A DNA stretch of 55,514 nt from DATAFF01 sp044870245. Its GTDB lineage: Bacteria; Pseudomonadota; Alphaproteobacteria; Rhizobiales; Aestuariivirgaceae. The position numbers were made by a program, and so were the translations under genes. Below the pieces are notes generated by a model that saw nothing but the letters and a program-made list of their open reading frames with translations, did not search any database and had not been told where the DNA came from. This document shows positions 27,392-35,460 of the stretch, in pieces (the first letter of the stretch is position 1; every line of letters starts with the position of its first letter). The DNA lies in the NCBI GenBank assembly GCA_044870245.1, contig JBIOYR010000143.1, forward strand, positions 1-55,514, given 5' to 3'.

Positions 27392-27544
27392 ATGTCCTTT
27401 CTCATCGCCGATGCCCATTTCTTTCGAGGCGTTGTCGCCGGGCTGGTGGTCGCGACAGCGCTGTCCGGAGCCGGCATGATCTTTGCGGTGCTGGCGGTGC
27501 CATCGCCGCCCGCCGTGATGACGGTCACCTTCCAGTCGCCGTGA
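27392..27544 (+). CDS. Tiny single-pass membrane protein, copy B
   Basis: A 50-residue frame beginning MSFLIADAHFFRGVVAGLVV, with GGGAG six to seven bases upstream. One membrane segment (about 14-36) precedes a short PSPPAVMTV tail. It shares IADA, FFR and AGLV-AT with copy A and is clearly a paralogue. ATG 27389 directly precedes the chosen start. The function is unknown. The head is probably cytoplasmic, judging by the single arginine before the membrane segment. Confidence 0.6.
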   Translation: MSFLIADAHFFRGVVAGLVVATALSGAGMIFAVLAVPSPPAVMTVTFQSP

Positions 27545-27698
27545 TGGCTGCCGAAGGTGCTCCGGCGCCATCAACTTTCCGAGCGTAGCCGACATGGCGA
27601 TGGTCAGTGACAGCGCTTGGACGTAGGATGATCGCGCGCGGACGACAGGCGCCACGACGAAACAATAATAAAGGGACGGCGGTAACAGGAGGCGCTTC

Positions 27699-27854
27699 AT
27701 GTCCTCTCCCATCGCACATACCCAATTCATCCGTCGCGTTCTCGGTTGCTTCATTCTCACCACCGCGATCGCCGGCATTGTCGTGAGCTACGCGATGCTC
27801 GCGGTGACGTTCACCCCGACGACGTCGACTCTGGCGCTCCTGATCCCCGGATAG
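27699..27854 (+). CDS. Tiny single-pass membrane protein, copy C
   Basis: A 51-residue frame (MSSPIAHTQFIRRVLGC...) with a perfect AGGAGG site six bases upstream, the strongest translation signal of the three. It aligns without gaps to copies A and B through the membrane segment (F-x-RRVL, T-A, YA-x-LAV). The C-terminal tail (TTSTLALLIPG) differs. The TAG stop lies 52 bases before the next gene. Confidence 0.65.
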   Translation: MSSPIAHTQFIRRVLGCFILTTAIAGIVVSYAMLAVTFTPTTSTLALLIPG

Positions 27855-27905
27855 GTCGCGCTCGCGGGGCCCGGCGCCGTCCCCGTCAGTACAAGGAAAA
27901 GTCCC

Positions 27906-28337
27906 GTGTCACAGATGTCAAAGGCGATTGCCGAGCTGCAGGCGCTCGCCAAGAAGCACGAAGCCGAAGACAGCCAGTATATGCTCGGCATCGCCAATCA
28001 ACTGACCCGCCACTCGACGGTGCTCGAAGGTCGGATCAAGGAGCAGCACGAGGCGATCTGTCAGCTGTTCAATCAGATGCTCGCCGCGCTCGAGGAGATC
28101 AACAAGGCCTATTATGCCCATGCCGTCGAGCTCATCGACATCTCGGCCTCGCTTTCCGCCAGGGCGCAGCTCGTCGGCAACGGCTCGATGGCACCGGAGA
28201 GCGGCGAGGCGCCGACGGCGAGCAGCAAGGCCGAGGACGTTCAGGATTCGCAGTCGCGACAAAACCGCCGGGCCAAGGTCTACCGGCCGACGGTGGTCGA
28301 GATCGCCACGCCGCCTCTCGACCTGGTCGCGGAATAG
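27906..28337 (+). CDS. Hypothetical coiled-coil protein
   Basis: A 143-residue polar protein. Residues 5-75 are almost uninterrupted heptad-like helix (AIAELQALAKKHEAEDSQY, EQHEAICQLFNQMLAALEE). The second half is disordered-looking (ESGEAPTASSKAEDVQDSQS) and ends in a short conserved-looking VYRPTVVEIA. No signal peptide is seen. The GTG at 27906 has AAGGA eight bases upstream and is preferred over ATG 27915. I do not recognise a family. Confidence 0.6.
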   Translation: MSQMSKAIAELQALAKKHEAEDSQYMLGIANQLTRHSTVLEGRIKEQHEAICQLFNQMLAALEEINKAYYAHAVELIDISASLSARAQLVGNGSMAPESGEAPTASSKAEDVQDSQSRQNRRAKVYRPTVVEIATPPLDLVAE

Positions 28338-28374
28338 ACAAGCGAGGGCCAAGGGGCCGAGGGCATCCGGTCCG

Positions 28375-28614
28375 TCAGTGACGGACAAGGCATTGCTCGA
28401 GAGCCAGGCGCGCGAGGGCGATCCCCTTGAGCAGGTGGGGCTCGGTCTCCCCTTCCACGTAGGCATCGAGGATCAGCCGGGCCAGCCGGGCCTTGAGATC
28501 CTCCTCGTCGGCTTTGCTCAGCGCTCGGCTGTCCACCATGGTCTCGGCATAGGCTTCCTGAAGCACCCGGCACAACATGGCGAGCTTGTTGGGACTGACG
28601 ACAATCATGGCCAT
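28375..28614 (-). CDS. Small acidic helical protein, paralogue of the next gene
   Basis: A 79-residue protein. The second half, RLARLILDAYVEGETEPHLLKGIALARLA, matches the neighbouring gene's LASIILDAYADGEDDPELLKRIAL almost word for word. Small proteins of this kind are frequent in rhizobia, with no known function. ATG 28608 is an alternative start. It lies 15 bases downstream of its paralogue, so the two probably share a transcript. Confidence 0.65.
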   Translation of the reverse strand: MAMIVVSPNKLAMLCRVLQEAYAETMVDSRALSKADEEDLKARLARLILDAYVEGETEPHLLKGIALARLALEQCLVRH

Positions 28615-28629
28615 TCTGCTTCGTTCGGT

Positions 28630-28881
28630 TCAGTGCTGCAGACGCTGGGGCGCAAATTCAGCGAGCGCGATGCGTTTCAGCAGCTCGGGATCATCCTCGC
28701 CATCGGCATAGGCGTCGAGGATGATGCTTGCCAATCGCTGACGCGCCTCCAGCTCCTGCTCCCCGGTCAGATCCCGAGACAACAACTCCCCCCTGGCATC
28801 ACGAAAGACGTTCTCGAACACCTGAACGAGCATCCAGAGGGTTTCGGGATCACACACATTGGGGAGACGTGAATACGTCAT
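28630..28881 (-). CDS. Small acidic helical protein, first of a tandem pair
   Basis: An 83-residue protein with DPETLWMLVQVFENVFRDAR, ELLSRDLTGEQELEARQRLA and LASIILDAYADGEDDPELLK, all helical and acidic. It is a tandem paralogue of the following gene. The upstream 289 bases to the ribbon-helix-helix gene are non-coding and AT-richer (29041-29100: 29/60). Confidence 0.68.
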   Translation of the reverse strand: MTYSRLPNVCDPETLWMLVQVFENVFRDARGELLSRDLTGEQELEARQRLASIILDAYADGEDDPELLKRIALAEFAPQRLQH

Positions 28882-29105
28882 CTCGGGGCCTTCGGTGCGG
28901 AACCTGCGCCTTCCCGGGGCAGAGTGTCCGCGTTCTGACCACCCATCTCATCGCCCACCATCTATTCACGTCCGGTCGCGCAGAAACAAGTCCGCAAATA
29001 CGGAAACAACCAACATAACAGATACTTAGACGAATTATGCTACCACCTCGGAATCATCTTTTACTCATTCTGCTCCAGATCCGAAGTCTGCGCATAAGCC
29101 GCATC

Positions 29106-29143
29106 ATGCAACTTTTGCATCATTCGCCTGTTATAGGTACAAT
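29106..29143 (+). promoter_or_regulatory. Promoter with overlapping operator for the ribbon-helix-helix gene
   Basis: TTGCAT (29115-29120) and TACAAT (29138-29143) are 17 bases apart, a good sigma-70 promoter 28 bases before the gene. An inverted repeat ATGCAA-CTT-TTGCAT (29106-29120) covers the -35 box, the expected place for self-repression by the small DNA-binding protein. Confidence 0.55.
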
Positions 29144-29170
29144 GAGCTGAAGAGGCGCAGGAGTGCAGTC

Positions 29171-29398
29171 ATGAGCGAGGCGCGCGAGGTTCGACTACAG
29201 ATCATGCTCTTGCCGGACGAATTGCGGGCACTCGATGATTGGCGATTTGCCAAGCGGATGCCGAGCCGAGCGTCAGCAGTCCGAGAGCTCCTCCGTCGCG
29301 GCCTGGCCGCCGAGGGGTTCGCGGTGGCAGAGGCAGGACAGTTCTCCTCCGGCTTCGGTGTGGTCAGTTCCCACTCCGCAAGAAAGGCCCAATTGTAA
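29171..29398 (+). CDS. Ribbon-helix-helix DNA-binding protein
   Basis: A 75-residue protein. EVRLQIMLLPDELRALDDWR forms the strand and first helix, and PSRASAVRELLRRGLAAEG the second helix of an Arc/MetJ-type fold. A GGAG site precedes ATG 29171. No toxin gene follows; the next feature is a tRNA. The promoter carries an inverted repeat that may be its own operator. Confidence 0.7.
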   Translation: MSEAREVRLQIMLLPDELRALDDWRFAKRMPSRASAVRELLRRGLAAEGFAVAEAGQFSSGFGVVSSHSARKAQL

Positions 29399-29462
29399 AA
29401 GGGCGGGGCTGCTGGCGGGCGCTCCCGGCGAGGACCGTGGAAAGCCCGCAGAAATCCGGCAA

Positions 29463-29492
29463 TTGCCTTCGACCCTCGCCATCCGCTATAGG
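29463..29492 (+). promoter_or_regulatory. Candidate promoter of tRNA-Arg
   Basis: TTGCCT (29463-29468) and TATAGG (29487-29492) are separated by 18 bases, 17 bases ahead of the tRNA. GGTCGGGGGC, a GC-rich discriminator-like stretch, follows, as is common at stable RNA promoters. Confidence 0.4.
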
Positions 29493-29509
29493 TCGGGGGC
29501 CAAGCCGCT

Positions 29510-29586
<77 letters not shown>

Positions 29587-29589
29587 TTT

Positions 29590-29603
29590 GCCCCGCCAGG
29601 GGC
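29590..29603 (+). terminator. Weak hairpin after tRNA-Arg
   Basis: GCCCC-GCCA-GGGGC (5-bp stem) begins three bases after the tRNA. Only a short ACTTCT tail follows, so it is a poor intrinsic terminator but the only structure present. Confidence 0.3.
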
Positions 29604-29731
29604 ACTTCTGGCGGTCCCTCTCCGTCCCGATCGAAATCTCGGATCCATCGTTCCTCGGCAATGCTGCGGGAACATTGCGGAAATCGTTCATGTTGGTGCA
29701 TCCGCCGGCTCGAATGTCGAGGAGTGCGACC

Positions 29732-30256
29732 ATGGCAGAGCGAAATCTCCTGGGTATCGCTACAACGGCCAAGATCGGCAGCCACCCGCTGCATCCGATG
29801 CTCGTACCCTTTCCCATTGCACTGTTGATCGCCACCTTCGCCTGCGATCTCGCCTATTGGCAGACGGCAAGGCCGTTTTGGGCAGAGGCGGCCTTCTGGT
29901 CGCTTGGGGCCGCCATCGTCATGGCGGCACTTGCCGCAATCGCAGGCTTCACCGACTTTCTCGGCAATAGCGCGGTCCGGGATCTCCGGGACGCCTGGTA
30001 TCACATGATCGGCAATGTGACTGCCGTGGTCCTGGCGTTGATCAGCTTCTGGATACGATACCAGTACGGCGCCGAACAGGGTGCGCGACCCTGGGGGCTC
30101 GTCCTTTCGACCATCATCGTGATCCTTCTCGTTTACACGGGATGGAAAGGTGGTGATCTGGTCTATCGACACCGCATCGGCATGCATCCCGAAGCTCCCG
30201 CCGAAACCGGAGCATCATTGACCGGGTCGCGCTCGACTGGTGTCCACACCTCCTGA
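29732..30256 (+). CDS. DUF2231 membrane protein
   Basis: ATG 29732 (GAGGAG upstream) gives 174 residues. KIGSHPLHPMLVPFPIALLIATFACDLAYW is the characteristic start of DUF2231 proteins, followed by three more hydrophobic segments and a WKGGDLVYRHRIGM end. Four membrane spans with conserved histidines suggest a heme- or metal-linked membrane protein, but the function is unknown. The frame upstream of 29732 overlaps the tRNA and is not coding. Confidence 0.83.
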   Translation: MAERNLLGIATTAKIGSHPLHPMLVPFPIALLIATFACDLAYWQTARPFWAEAAFWSLGAAIVMAALAAIAGFTDFLGNSAVRDLRDAWYHMIGNVTAVVLALISFWIRYQYGAEQGARPWGLVLSTIIVILLVYTGWKGGDLVYRHRIGMHPEAPAETGASLTGSRSTGVHTS

Positions 30257-30390
30257 CCCACAGTCGCCGCACCACTCCGCCGAAGACAATTCGCAGGCTT
30301 CCCGTCCCCATGGATCGCCAAACGCGTCTGTGACAGTATCGCAACGCCATAACGGCCCGCGGCGAGAAACATCAAGCTGGAGAGGCTTGC

Positions 30391-30837
30391 TTGCGACGCA
30401 TCGAGAACATCATCGGCAGCATCGATTCTCCGGCAATCGCCGATCAGCTGCATCACCTCGCCCATGCCGGCATGGTGGAATACATCCTCTTGTCGCGCGG
30501 CGATCTTGCAAGGCATCGGCTGCGCGTGACGAGCAGCGCCGGAAACGAGTATGGAATTGCCCTCCCCCGCTCACAGCATTTGTCGAACGGCGCGGTGCTG
30601 GTTCTCGAGGCCGATAAGGCCGTCGTCGTGCGCCTCGAGGAAGAACAGTGGCTGGTGCTCGAGCCGAGAGATGTCCCCGCAGCACTCGAACTTGGATACC
30701 AGGCCGGGAACATGCATTGGCGGGTACATTTCGACGCTGGCCGGTTGAGGATCGCGGTCGAAGGCGACGAAGAATCCTATGTGGCGAGGCTTCAATCTCT
30801 GATCGGAGATCGTGTCAAGATAATCGATGACGAGTGA
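30391..30837 (+). CDS. ureE: Urease accessory protein UreE
   Basis: The nickel metallochaperone that feeds UreG. The 148-residue product has the two-domain UreE layout: an N-terminal peptide-binding domain (LRVTSSAGNEYGIALPRSQHLSNGAVL) and a metal-binding domain with LGYQAGNMHWRVHF. The His-rich tail of many UreE proteins is absent. The start is a TTG with GGAGAGG upstream. It is the first gene of the urease cluster and overlaps ureF by 11 bases. Confidence 0.85.
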   Translation: MRRIENIIGSIDSPAIADQLHHLAHAGMVEYILLSRGDLARHRLRVTSSAGNEYGIALPRSQHLSNGAVLVLEADKAVVVRLEEEQWLVLEPRDVPAALELGYQAGNMHWRVHFDAGRLRIAVEGDEESYVARLQSLIGDRVKIIDDE

Positions 30838-31510
30838 CCCGAACCATCTCCTTTTGGTGCTGCAGCACGGCGACAGCTTCTTTCCCAGCGGGAGCGTATC
30901 GTTCTCCTGGGGTTTGGAGGGGCTTTGCGATGATGGCGAGCTCCCTGGATCGGATGCGCTCCTTCAATTCGTGGTCGGCCAGCTGCGGGCGCGCTGGGCC
31001 GGAATCGATCGCCCAATCGTCGTTGCTGCTCATCGAAGCGCATTCGACCTTGGCAAGATCGAGCAACTTGATGAGCTTCTCGACGCGATGACCTTGAACC
31101 GCGCGTTCCGCGAGGCATCGCGAAAGCTCGGCGGCGCCCTTCTCACCATTCACAGGCGTTTGCGGACCGACGGCGCTCAAGCCTTTTTCGAAGCAGGGCA
31201 GAAGCGATCCGTCTGGCCACATCTCGCCATCGCCCAAGGGATGTTGTGGGGACGGCTCGGGCTGAAGGAAGAGGCGGCAGCCGCGATGTCCGGTTATGCC
31301 TTCTGCGTGGCATTTCTCAGCGCCGCGATTCGGCTCGGCCTTCTCGGGCACCTTCAAAGCCAGTTGTTCCTCACCGAGCTCGGCAAGGAAGTTTCAATAA
31401 TATTGGCGACCCCTCCAGCCGATATCCAGGACATCGGCGCATTCACGCCCCACTCGGACATCGCCGCGATGCGCCACGAAACAAGGGATGCCCGGCTATT
31501 TTCTAACTGA
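30827..31510 (+). CDS. ureF: Urease accessory protein UreF
   Basis: UreF forms the urease activation complex with UreD and UreG. The 227-residue, mostly helical product has the conserved QHGDSFFPSGSVSFSWGLEGL opening, NRAFREASRKLGGALL, a helix-rich middle with HLAIAQGMLWGRLGL, and PHSDIAAMRHETRDARLFSN at the C-terminus (an SP-D/E-I-x-SMRHE-like end). It overlaps ureE, and the fused ureAB gene follows after 24 bases. Confidence 0.88.
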   Translation: MTSDPNHLLLVLQHGDSFFPSGSVSFSWGLEGLCDDGELPGSDALLQFVVGQLRARWAGIDRPIVVAAHRSAFDLGKIEQLDELLDAMTLNRAFREASRKLGGALLTIHRRLRTDGAQAFFEAGQKRSVWPHLAIAQGMLWGRLGLKEEAAAAMSGYAFCVAFLSAAIRLGLLGHLQSQLFLTELGKEVSIILATPPADIQDIGAFTPHSDIAAMRHETRDARLFSN

Positions 31511-31534
31511 ACGGGAGGCACCAGGAGAAGGGCC

Positions 31535-32236
31535 ATGTTCCTAACCCCGACCGAACTTGAACGGCTCACGATCTTCACTGCGGCGGAGCTGGCACGGAAA
31601 CGCCGTGAGAGAGGCCTCAAATTGAATTATCCCGAAGCGGTGGCGATCATCGCCGATGAAATCCTCGAAGGTGCCCGCGAGGGAAAGTCGGTGGCGGAGT
31701 TGATCGGCTTCGGCTCGACCATTCTGACAAGCGACGATGTCATGCCCGGCATCGCGGAGCTGATGTCGATGATTCAGGTCGAGGGGACATTTCCCGACGG
31801 AACCAAGCTGGTGACCGTTCACAGGCCGATCCGATCCGGCCAGACAGCCAAGGACGATCAGGCCGGGATCATACCTGGCGAAATCATCACGGCGGATGGC
31901 GACATCGAGATCAGCGCAGGCCGCCGCCGGGTTGCAATCGAGGTCATCAACACGGGTGACCGTCCGGTGCAGATCGGCAGCCACTACCATTTCTTTGAAA
32001 CGAACCGGGCCCTGAAGTTCGACCGCGAGAAGGCCTTTGGCATGCATCTGGACATTCCGGCCGGAACGGCCGCCCGGTTCGAGCCCGGAGAGAGCAAGGA
32101 GATCATGCTCGTGGCATTCGGCGGTACCGGCGAAGTGCAGGGACTGAACGCGCTGACCATGGGCACGACCAGAAACGACGCGCAGAAGGCCGCGGCGCTG
32201 CGGCGAGCGCGCGAGCGTGGATTCAAGGGGGCTTGA
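31535..32236 (+). CDS. ureAB: Urease fused gamma/beta subunit
   Basis: A single 233-residue frame joins UreA and UreB. Residues 1-100 are gamma (MFLTPTELERLTIFTAAELA, LNYPEAVAIIADEILEGAR, VQVEGTFPDGTKLVTVH-like end). Residues 110-225 are beta (GIIPGEIITADGDIEISAGR, VINTGDRPVQIGSHYHFFE, FGMHLDIPAGTAARFEPGE). Most bacteria encode these separately; fusions are known, for example in Helicobacter. Its stop overlaps a TTG in frame with ureC. Confidence 0.93.
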   Translation: MFLTPTELERLTIFTAAELARKRRERGLKLNYPEAVAIIADEILEGAREGKSVAELIGFGSTILTSDDVMPGIAELMSMIQVEGTFPDGTKLVTVHRPIRSGQTAKDDQAGIIPGEIITADGDIEISAGRRRVAIEVINTGDRPVQIGSHYHFFETNRALKFDREKAFGMHLDIPAGTAARFEPGESKEIMLVAFGGTGEVQGLNALTMGTTRNDAQKAAALRRARERGFKGA

Positions 32237-32241
32237 GAGCG

Positions 32242-33954
32242 ATGGCACGGATGTCGCGACGTGACTACGCCGCCATGTATGGACCGACCAAGGGTGACGC
32301 CGTGCGTCTTGGTGACACCTCGCTGCTCGCTGAAATCGAGCACGATCACAACGTTCCCGGGGACGAGTGTCTTCACGGCGGCGGCAAGACGCTGCGAGAC
32401 GGCCTTGGCCTGACACCGGGATATGACAGCGCATCAGGGTCGCTCGACATGATCGTCTGCAATGCCGTGGTCATCGATCCCGTTCTTGGCATCGTAAAGG
32501 GCGATATCGGCATCAAGGATGGCCTTGTCGTCGGGGTTGGAAAGGGCGGCAACCCGGCCGTCATGGATGGTGTGAATCCGCGACTGATATGCGGCGCAGC
32601 GACGACCGCGCGCGATGCCGAAGGGCTGATTGCGACTCCCGGAGGGATCGATGTTCACGTCCATTTCGATAGCGCTCAGCTTTGCGCGCATGCAATAGCG
32701 GCCGGAATGACCACGATGATCGGCGGTTCCTTGGGTCCGATCACCGTCGGTATCGATTGCGGGGGAGCCTGGAATGTCGGCCGGATGCTGCAGGCGGCCG
32801 AGGCCTGGCCGATCAATTTCGGCTTTCTTGGCAGAGGGAACTCTTCAAAGCCCCGGTCACTGATCGATCAGCTGGCCGGCGGCTGTCTCGGTCTGAAGAT
32901 ACACGAGGACTGGGGATCGATGCCGGCTGTCATCGATTGCTGCCTGTCGGTCGCCGACGAGCTTGATTTTCAGGTCCAGATCCATACGGACACGTTGAAT
33001 GAGAGCGGATTTCTGGAAGATACGCTCGAAGCCATCAACGGGCGAACGATCCACACCTATCATACCGAAGGCGCCGGGGGCGGACATGCCCCGGACATCA
33101 TTCGGGTGGCCGGCGAAAGGCACTGTCTTCCGTCCTCCACCAACCCCACCAATCCATACACGATCAATACCTTCGACGAGCATCTCGACATGACGATGGT
33201 ATGCCATCATCTCAATCCCGATGTGCCGGAAGATGTCGCCTTCGCCGAAAGCCGCATCCGTGCCCAAACCATGGCGGCGGAGGACATCCTTCATGATCTC
33301 GGTGCCATTTCCATGCTGGGATCGGACAGCCAGGGCATGGGCCGGATCAACGAGGTCATCTGCCGGACATGGCAGCTCGCATCGAAGATGAAGGATCAAC
33401 GAGGTCGGCTCCCGGAGGAACGCAGCCGGATCGGTGACAATGAGCGGATCAAACGCTACATCGCCAAATACACGATCAATGCCGCCCGAACCTTCGGCAT
33501 CGACGATCATGTCGGTTCGCTGGAGGCGGGAAAGATTGCCGACATCGTGCTATGGCGGCCTGGTTTCTTCGGCATCAAGCCGGAGCTCATCATCAAGGGC
33601 GGCTTCATCGTCTGGTCGGCGATGGGTGACAGCGCTGCTTCTCTCATGACCTGTGAGCCGATCGTGATGCGTCCACAATGGGGAGCTTTCGGCTCGGCAA
33701 AGGAGGGATTGAGCGCTTGCTTCGTCAATCAGAGCGCAATCGCCGCCAATGTGAAAGAGCGGCTGGGCTTGAAGAAGGCAACTCTCCCAAGCCGGGGAAC
33801 CCGGAAGCTCAACAAATCTCACATGCTGCACAACAGCGCCTGCCCGGAGATCCGAGTCAATCCGCAGAATTTCGATGTCCATGTCGATGGTGTGCTGGCG
33901 ATGTGCGAACCCGCCAAGACCGTGCCTTTGAGCCAACGGTACATGTTCAGATGA
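32242..33954 (+). CDS. ureC: Urease alpha (catalytic) subunit
   Basis: Hydrolyses urea to ammonia and carbamate at a di-nickel site. The 570-residue product keeps all ligands: HVHF (His139, His141), the carbamylated lysine in LGLKIHEDWG (Lys219), His248 in QIHTDTLNESGF, His274 in HTEGAGGGHAPD, and the aspartate in GSDSQGMGR. The mobile-flap Cys321-His322 lies in MVCHHLN. ATG 32242 was chosen; a TTG at 32233 overlaps the ureAB stop and is an alternative. GC is moderate (32881-32940: 35/60). Confidence 0.96.
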   Translation: MARMSRRDYAAMYGPTKGDAVRLGDTSLLAEIEHDHNVPGDECLHGGGKTLRDGLGLTPGYDSASGSLDMIVCNAVVIDPVLGIVKGDIGIKDGLVVGVGKGGNPAVMDGVNPRLICGAATTARDAEGLIATPGGIDVHVHFDSAQLCAHAIAAGMTTMIGGSLGPITVGIDCGGAWNVGRMLQAAEAWPINFGFLGRGNSSKPRSLIDQLAGGCLGLKIHEDWGSMPAVIDCCLSVADELDFQVQIHTDTLNESGFLEDTLEAINGRTIHTYHTEGAGGGHAPDIIRVAGERHCLPSSTNPTNPYTINTFDEHLDMTMVCHHLNPDVPEDVAFAESRIRAQTMAAEDILHDLGAISMLGSDSQGMGRINEVICRTWQLASKMKDQRGRLPEERSRIGDNERIKRYIAKYTINAARTFGIDDHVGSLEAGKIADIVLWRPGFFGIKPELIIKGGFIVWSAMGDSAASLMTCEPIVMRPQWGAFGSAKEGLSACFVNQSAIAANVKERLGLKKATLPSRGTRKLNKSHMLHNSACPEIRVNPQNFDVHVDGVLAMCEPAKTVPLSQRYMFR

Positions 33955-34592
33955 GCCAGCCGCCATCAAGAGACAGCCCCGGCGCTGCACGCGTTGGAAT
34001 TGGCGGTCCTGTCGGGTCGGGAAAGACGGCCCTGATCGAGCGGCTCATCCCTGTTCTCGATCGGCGAGGCATCAAGCTGGCGGTCGTCACGAACGATCTC
34101 GTAACGAAGGAGGACGCCGAACGCTTGCGGCGCAGCGGCCTGATCGATCCAAGCCGAGTCAAGGCGGTCGAGTCGGGAGCCTGCCCCCACACCGTGATAC
34201 GCGAGGATCCGACCCTGAACATCATGGCCGCGGACGATCTCGAGGAGCAGTTTGCACCTGATCTCATTCTGATCGAAAGCGGCGGCGATAATCTGGCATC
34301 GACATTTTCCAGAGAGCTGGTCGATCATTGGGTGTTCGTCATCGATGTTGCCGGCGGCGACGACATCCCGCGCAAACGCGGGCCCGGCGTTGTGCAATGC
34401 GATCTTCTGGTGGTGAACAAGATCGATCTCGCACCTTATGTGAATGTCGATCTCCAGCGCATGCTCGCCGAAGCACGTGAAATCCGGAATGGCAGACCCG
34501 TATTGACCACCAATTGCGCGCGCGGCGAGGGGATCGAGAGCGTAGCAGAATGGTTGTGCTACGAAGCCGTCTTGACGGAGCGGGCCAGTTGA
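33951..34592 (+). CDS. ureG: Urease accessory GTPase UreG
   Basis: UreG couples GTP hydrolysis to nickel delivery. The 213-residue product has the P-loop GPVGSGKTAL (19-28), VTNDLVTKEDAERL, the nickel-binding Cys-Pro-His (78-80, ESGACPHTVIRED), IESGGDNL and the G4 motif NKIDLAPYV. The start overlaps the ureC stop (ATGA). A longer in-frame reading into ureC exists but lacks family similarity. Confidence 0.95.
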   Translation: MSQPPSRDSPGAARVGIGGPVGSGKTALIERLIPVLDRRGIKLAVVTNDLVTKEDAERLRRSGLIDPSRVKAVESGACPHTVIREDPTLNIMAADDLEEQFAPDLILIESGGDNLASTFSRELVDHWVFVIDVAGGDDIPRKRGPGVVQCDLLVVNKIDLAPYVNVDLQRMLAEAREIRNGRPVLTTNCARGEGIESVAEWLCYEAVLTERAS

Positions 34593-34612
34593 TGCGCAGA
34601 GGCCGATGACCG

Positions 34613-35440
34613 GTGACTCGAAACGGCGTCCTGGAGCTGGAATTTCGCCGCGATGCCCAACGCACCTATGTCCATCGACAGTTTGCCTCCTATCCGTTTC
34701 ATGTCTGTCGCCCGCATTACCTGACCGATGATCCGCCGGGCCTGGCAACTCTCTATACCCAATCGCTGGCCGGTGGCATCTTCGAAAGGGATAGGCTGAA
34801 AGTGGCGATGCATTGCGGGCCCGGATCGATGGTCCATTGCACGTCGCAGGCCTCGACCATCGTTCACTCGATGTCGGAGGGAGACGCCAGTCATCGGGTC
34901 GAGATCGGTATCGAGAATGACGCCTTCATCGAGTACATGCCAGATCCGGTCATATTGTTTCCCGGGGCGCATTTCAGCTCCAGCGTCGCAATCAGCATCA
35001 CTCCGTCGGGCGAACTCATCCTCGGCGATTCCATTCTCTCCCATGATCCGCTCGGGAAGAATGGTGCCTTCGATCAGCTCAGAAGCGAGTTGGTCATCAG
35101 GGACGAGGCCGAGGCGCTGCTCGCCTGCGATCGCTTCATGGTATCGGGCGCTGCCTTCTTGTCGGAGACACCGGGAATAGCCGGGAGCCATTCGGCGTTC
35201 GGCTCCGTCTTCTTCATCAGTCGCAGCAGCCAAAAAGAAGTCATGATCGATGGAATTCGCTCGGCACTGGACGGTCTGTCCGGAATCTATGGCGGCGTTT
35301 CCCTGATGCCCAATCAATGTGGCATCGTTACACGCATATTGGCGCCGAACGCCCATTCCATGCGCTCCGGGATAAACGCTGTCTGGTCATCCATTCGTTG
35401 CATGAGGTTCGGGATCACACCGCAGCCCCGACGCAAATGA
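34613..35440 (+). CDS. ureD: Urease accessory protein UreD
   Basis: The scaffold protein that binds apo-urease with UreF and UreG. The 275-residue product is beta-rich with LEFRRDAQRTYVHRQFASYP, QSLAGGIFERDRLKVAMHCG, HCTSQASTIVH, EYMPDPVILFPGAHF and GDSILSHD blocks, typical of UreD/UreH though divergent. The GTG start at 34613 follows ureG by 20 bases. It ends the cluster and converges on the decarboxylase gene with a 20-base gap. Confidence 0.88.
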   Translation: MTRNGVLELEFRRDAQRTYVHRQFASYPFHVCRPHYLTDDPPGLATLYTQSLAGGIFERDRLKVAMHCGPGSMVHCTSQASTIVHSMSEGDASHRVEIGIENDAFIEYMPDPVILFPGAHFSSSVAISITPSGELILGDSILSHDPLGKNGAFDQLRSELVIRDEAEALLACDRFMVSGAAFLSETPGIAGSHSAFGSVFFISRSSQKEVMIDGIRSALDGLSGIYGGVSLMPNQCGIVTRILAPNAHSMRSGINAVWSSIRCMRFGITPQPRRK

Positions 35441-35460
35441 CACCAGCGGCGCGATGCCGA

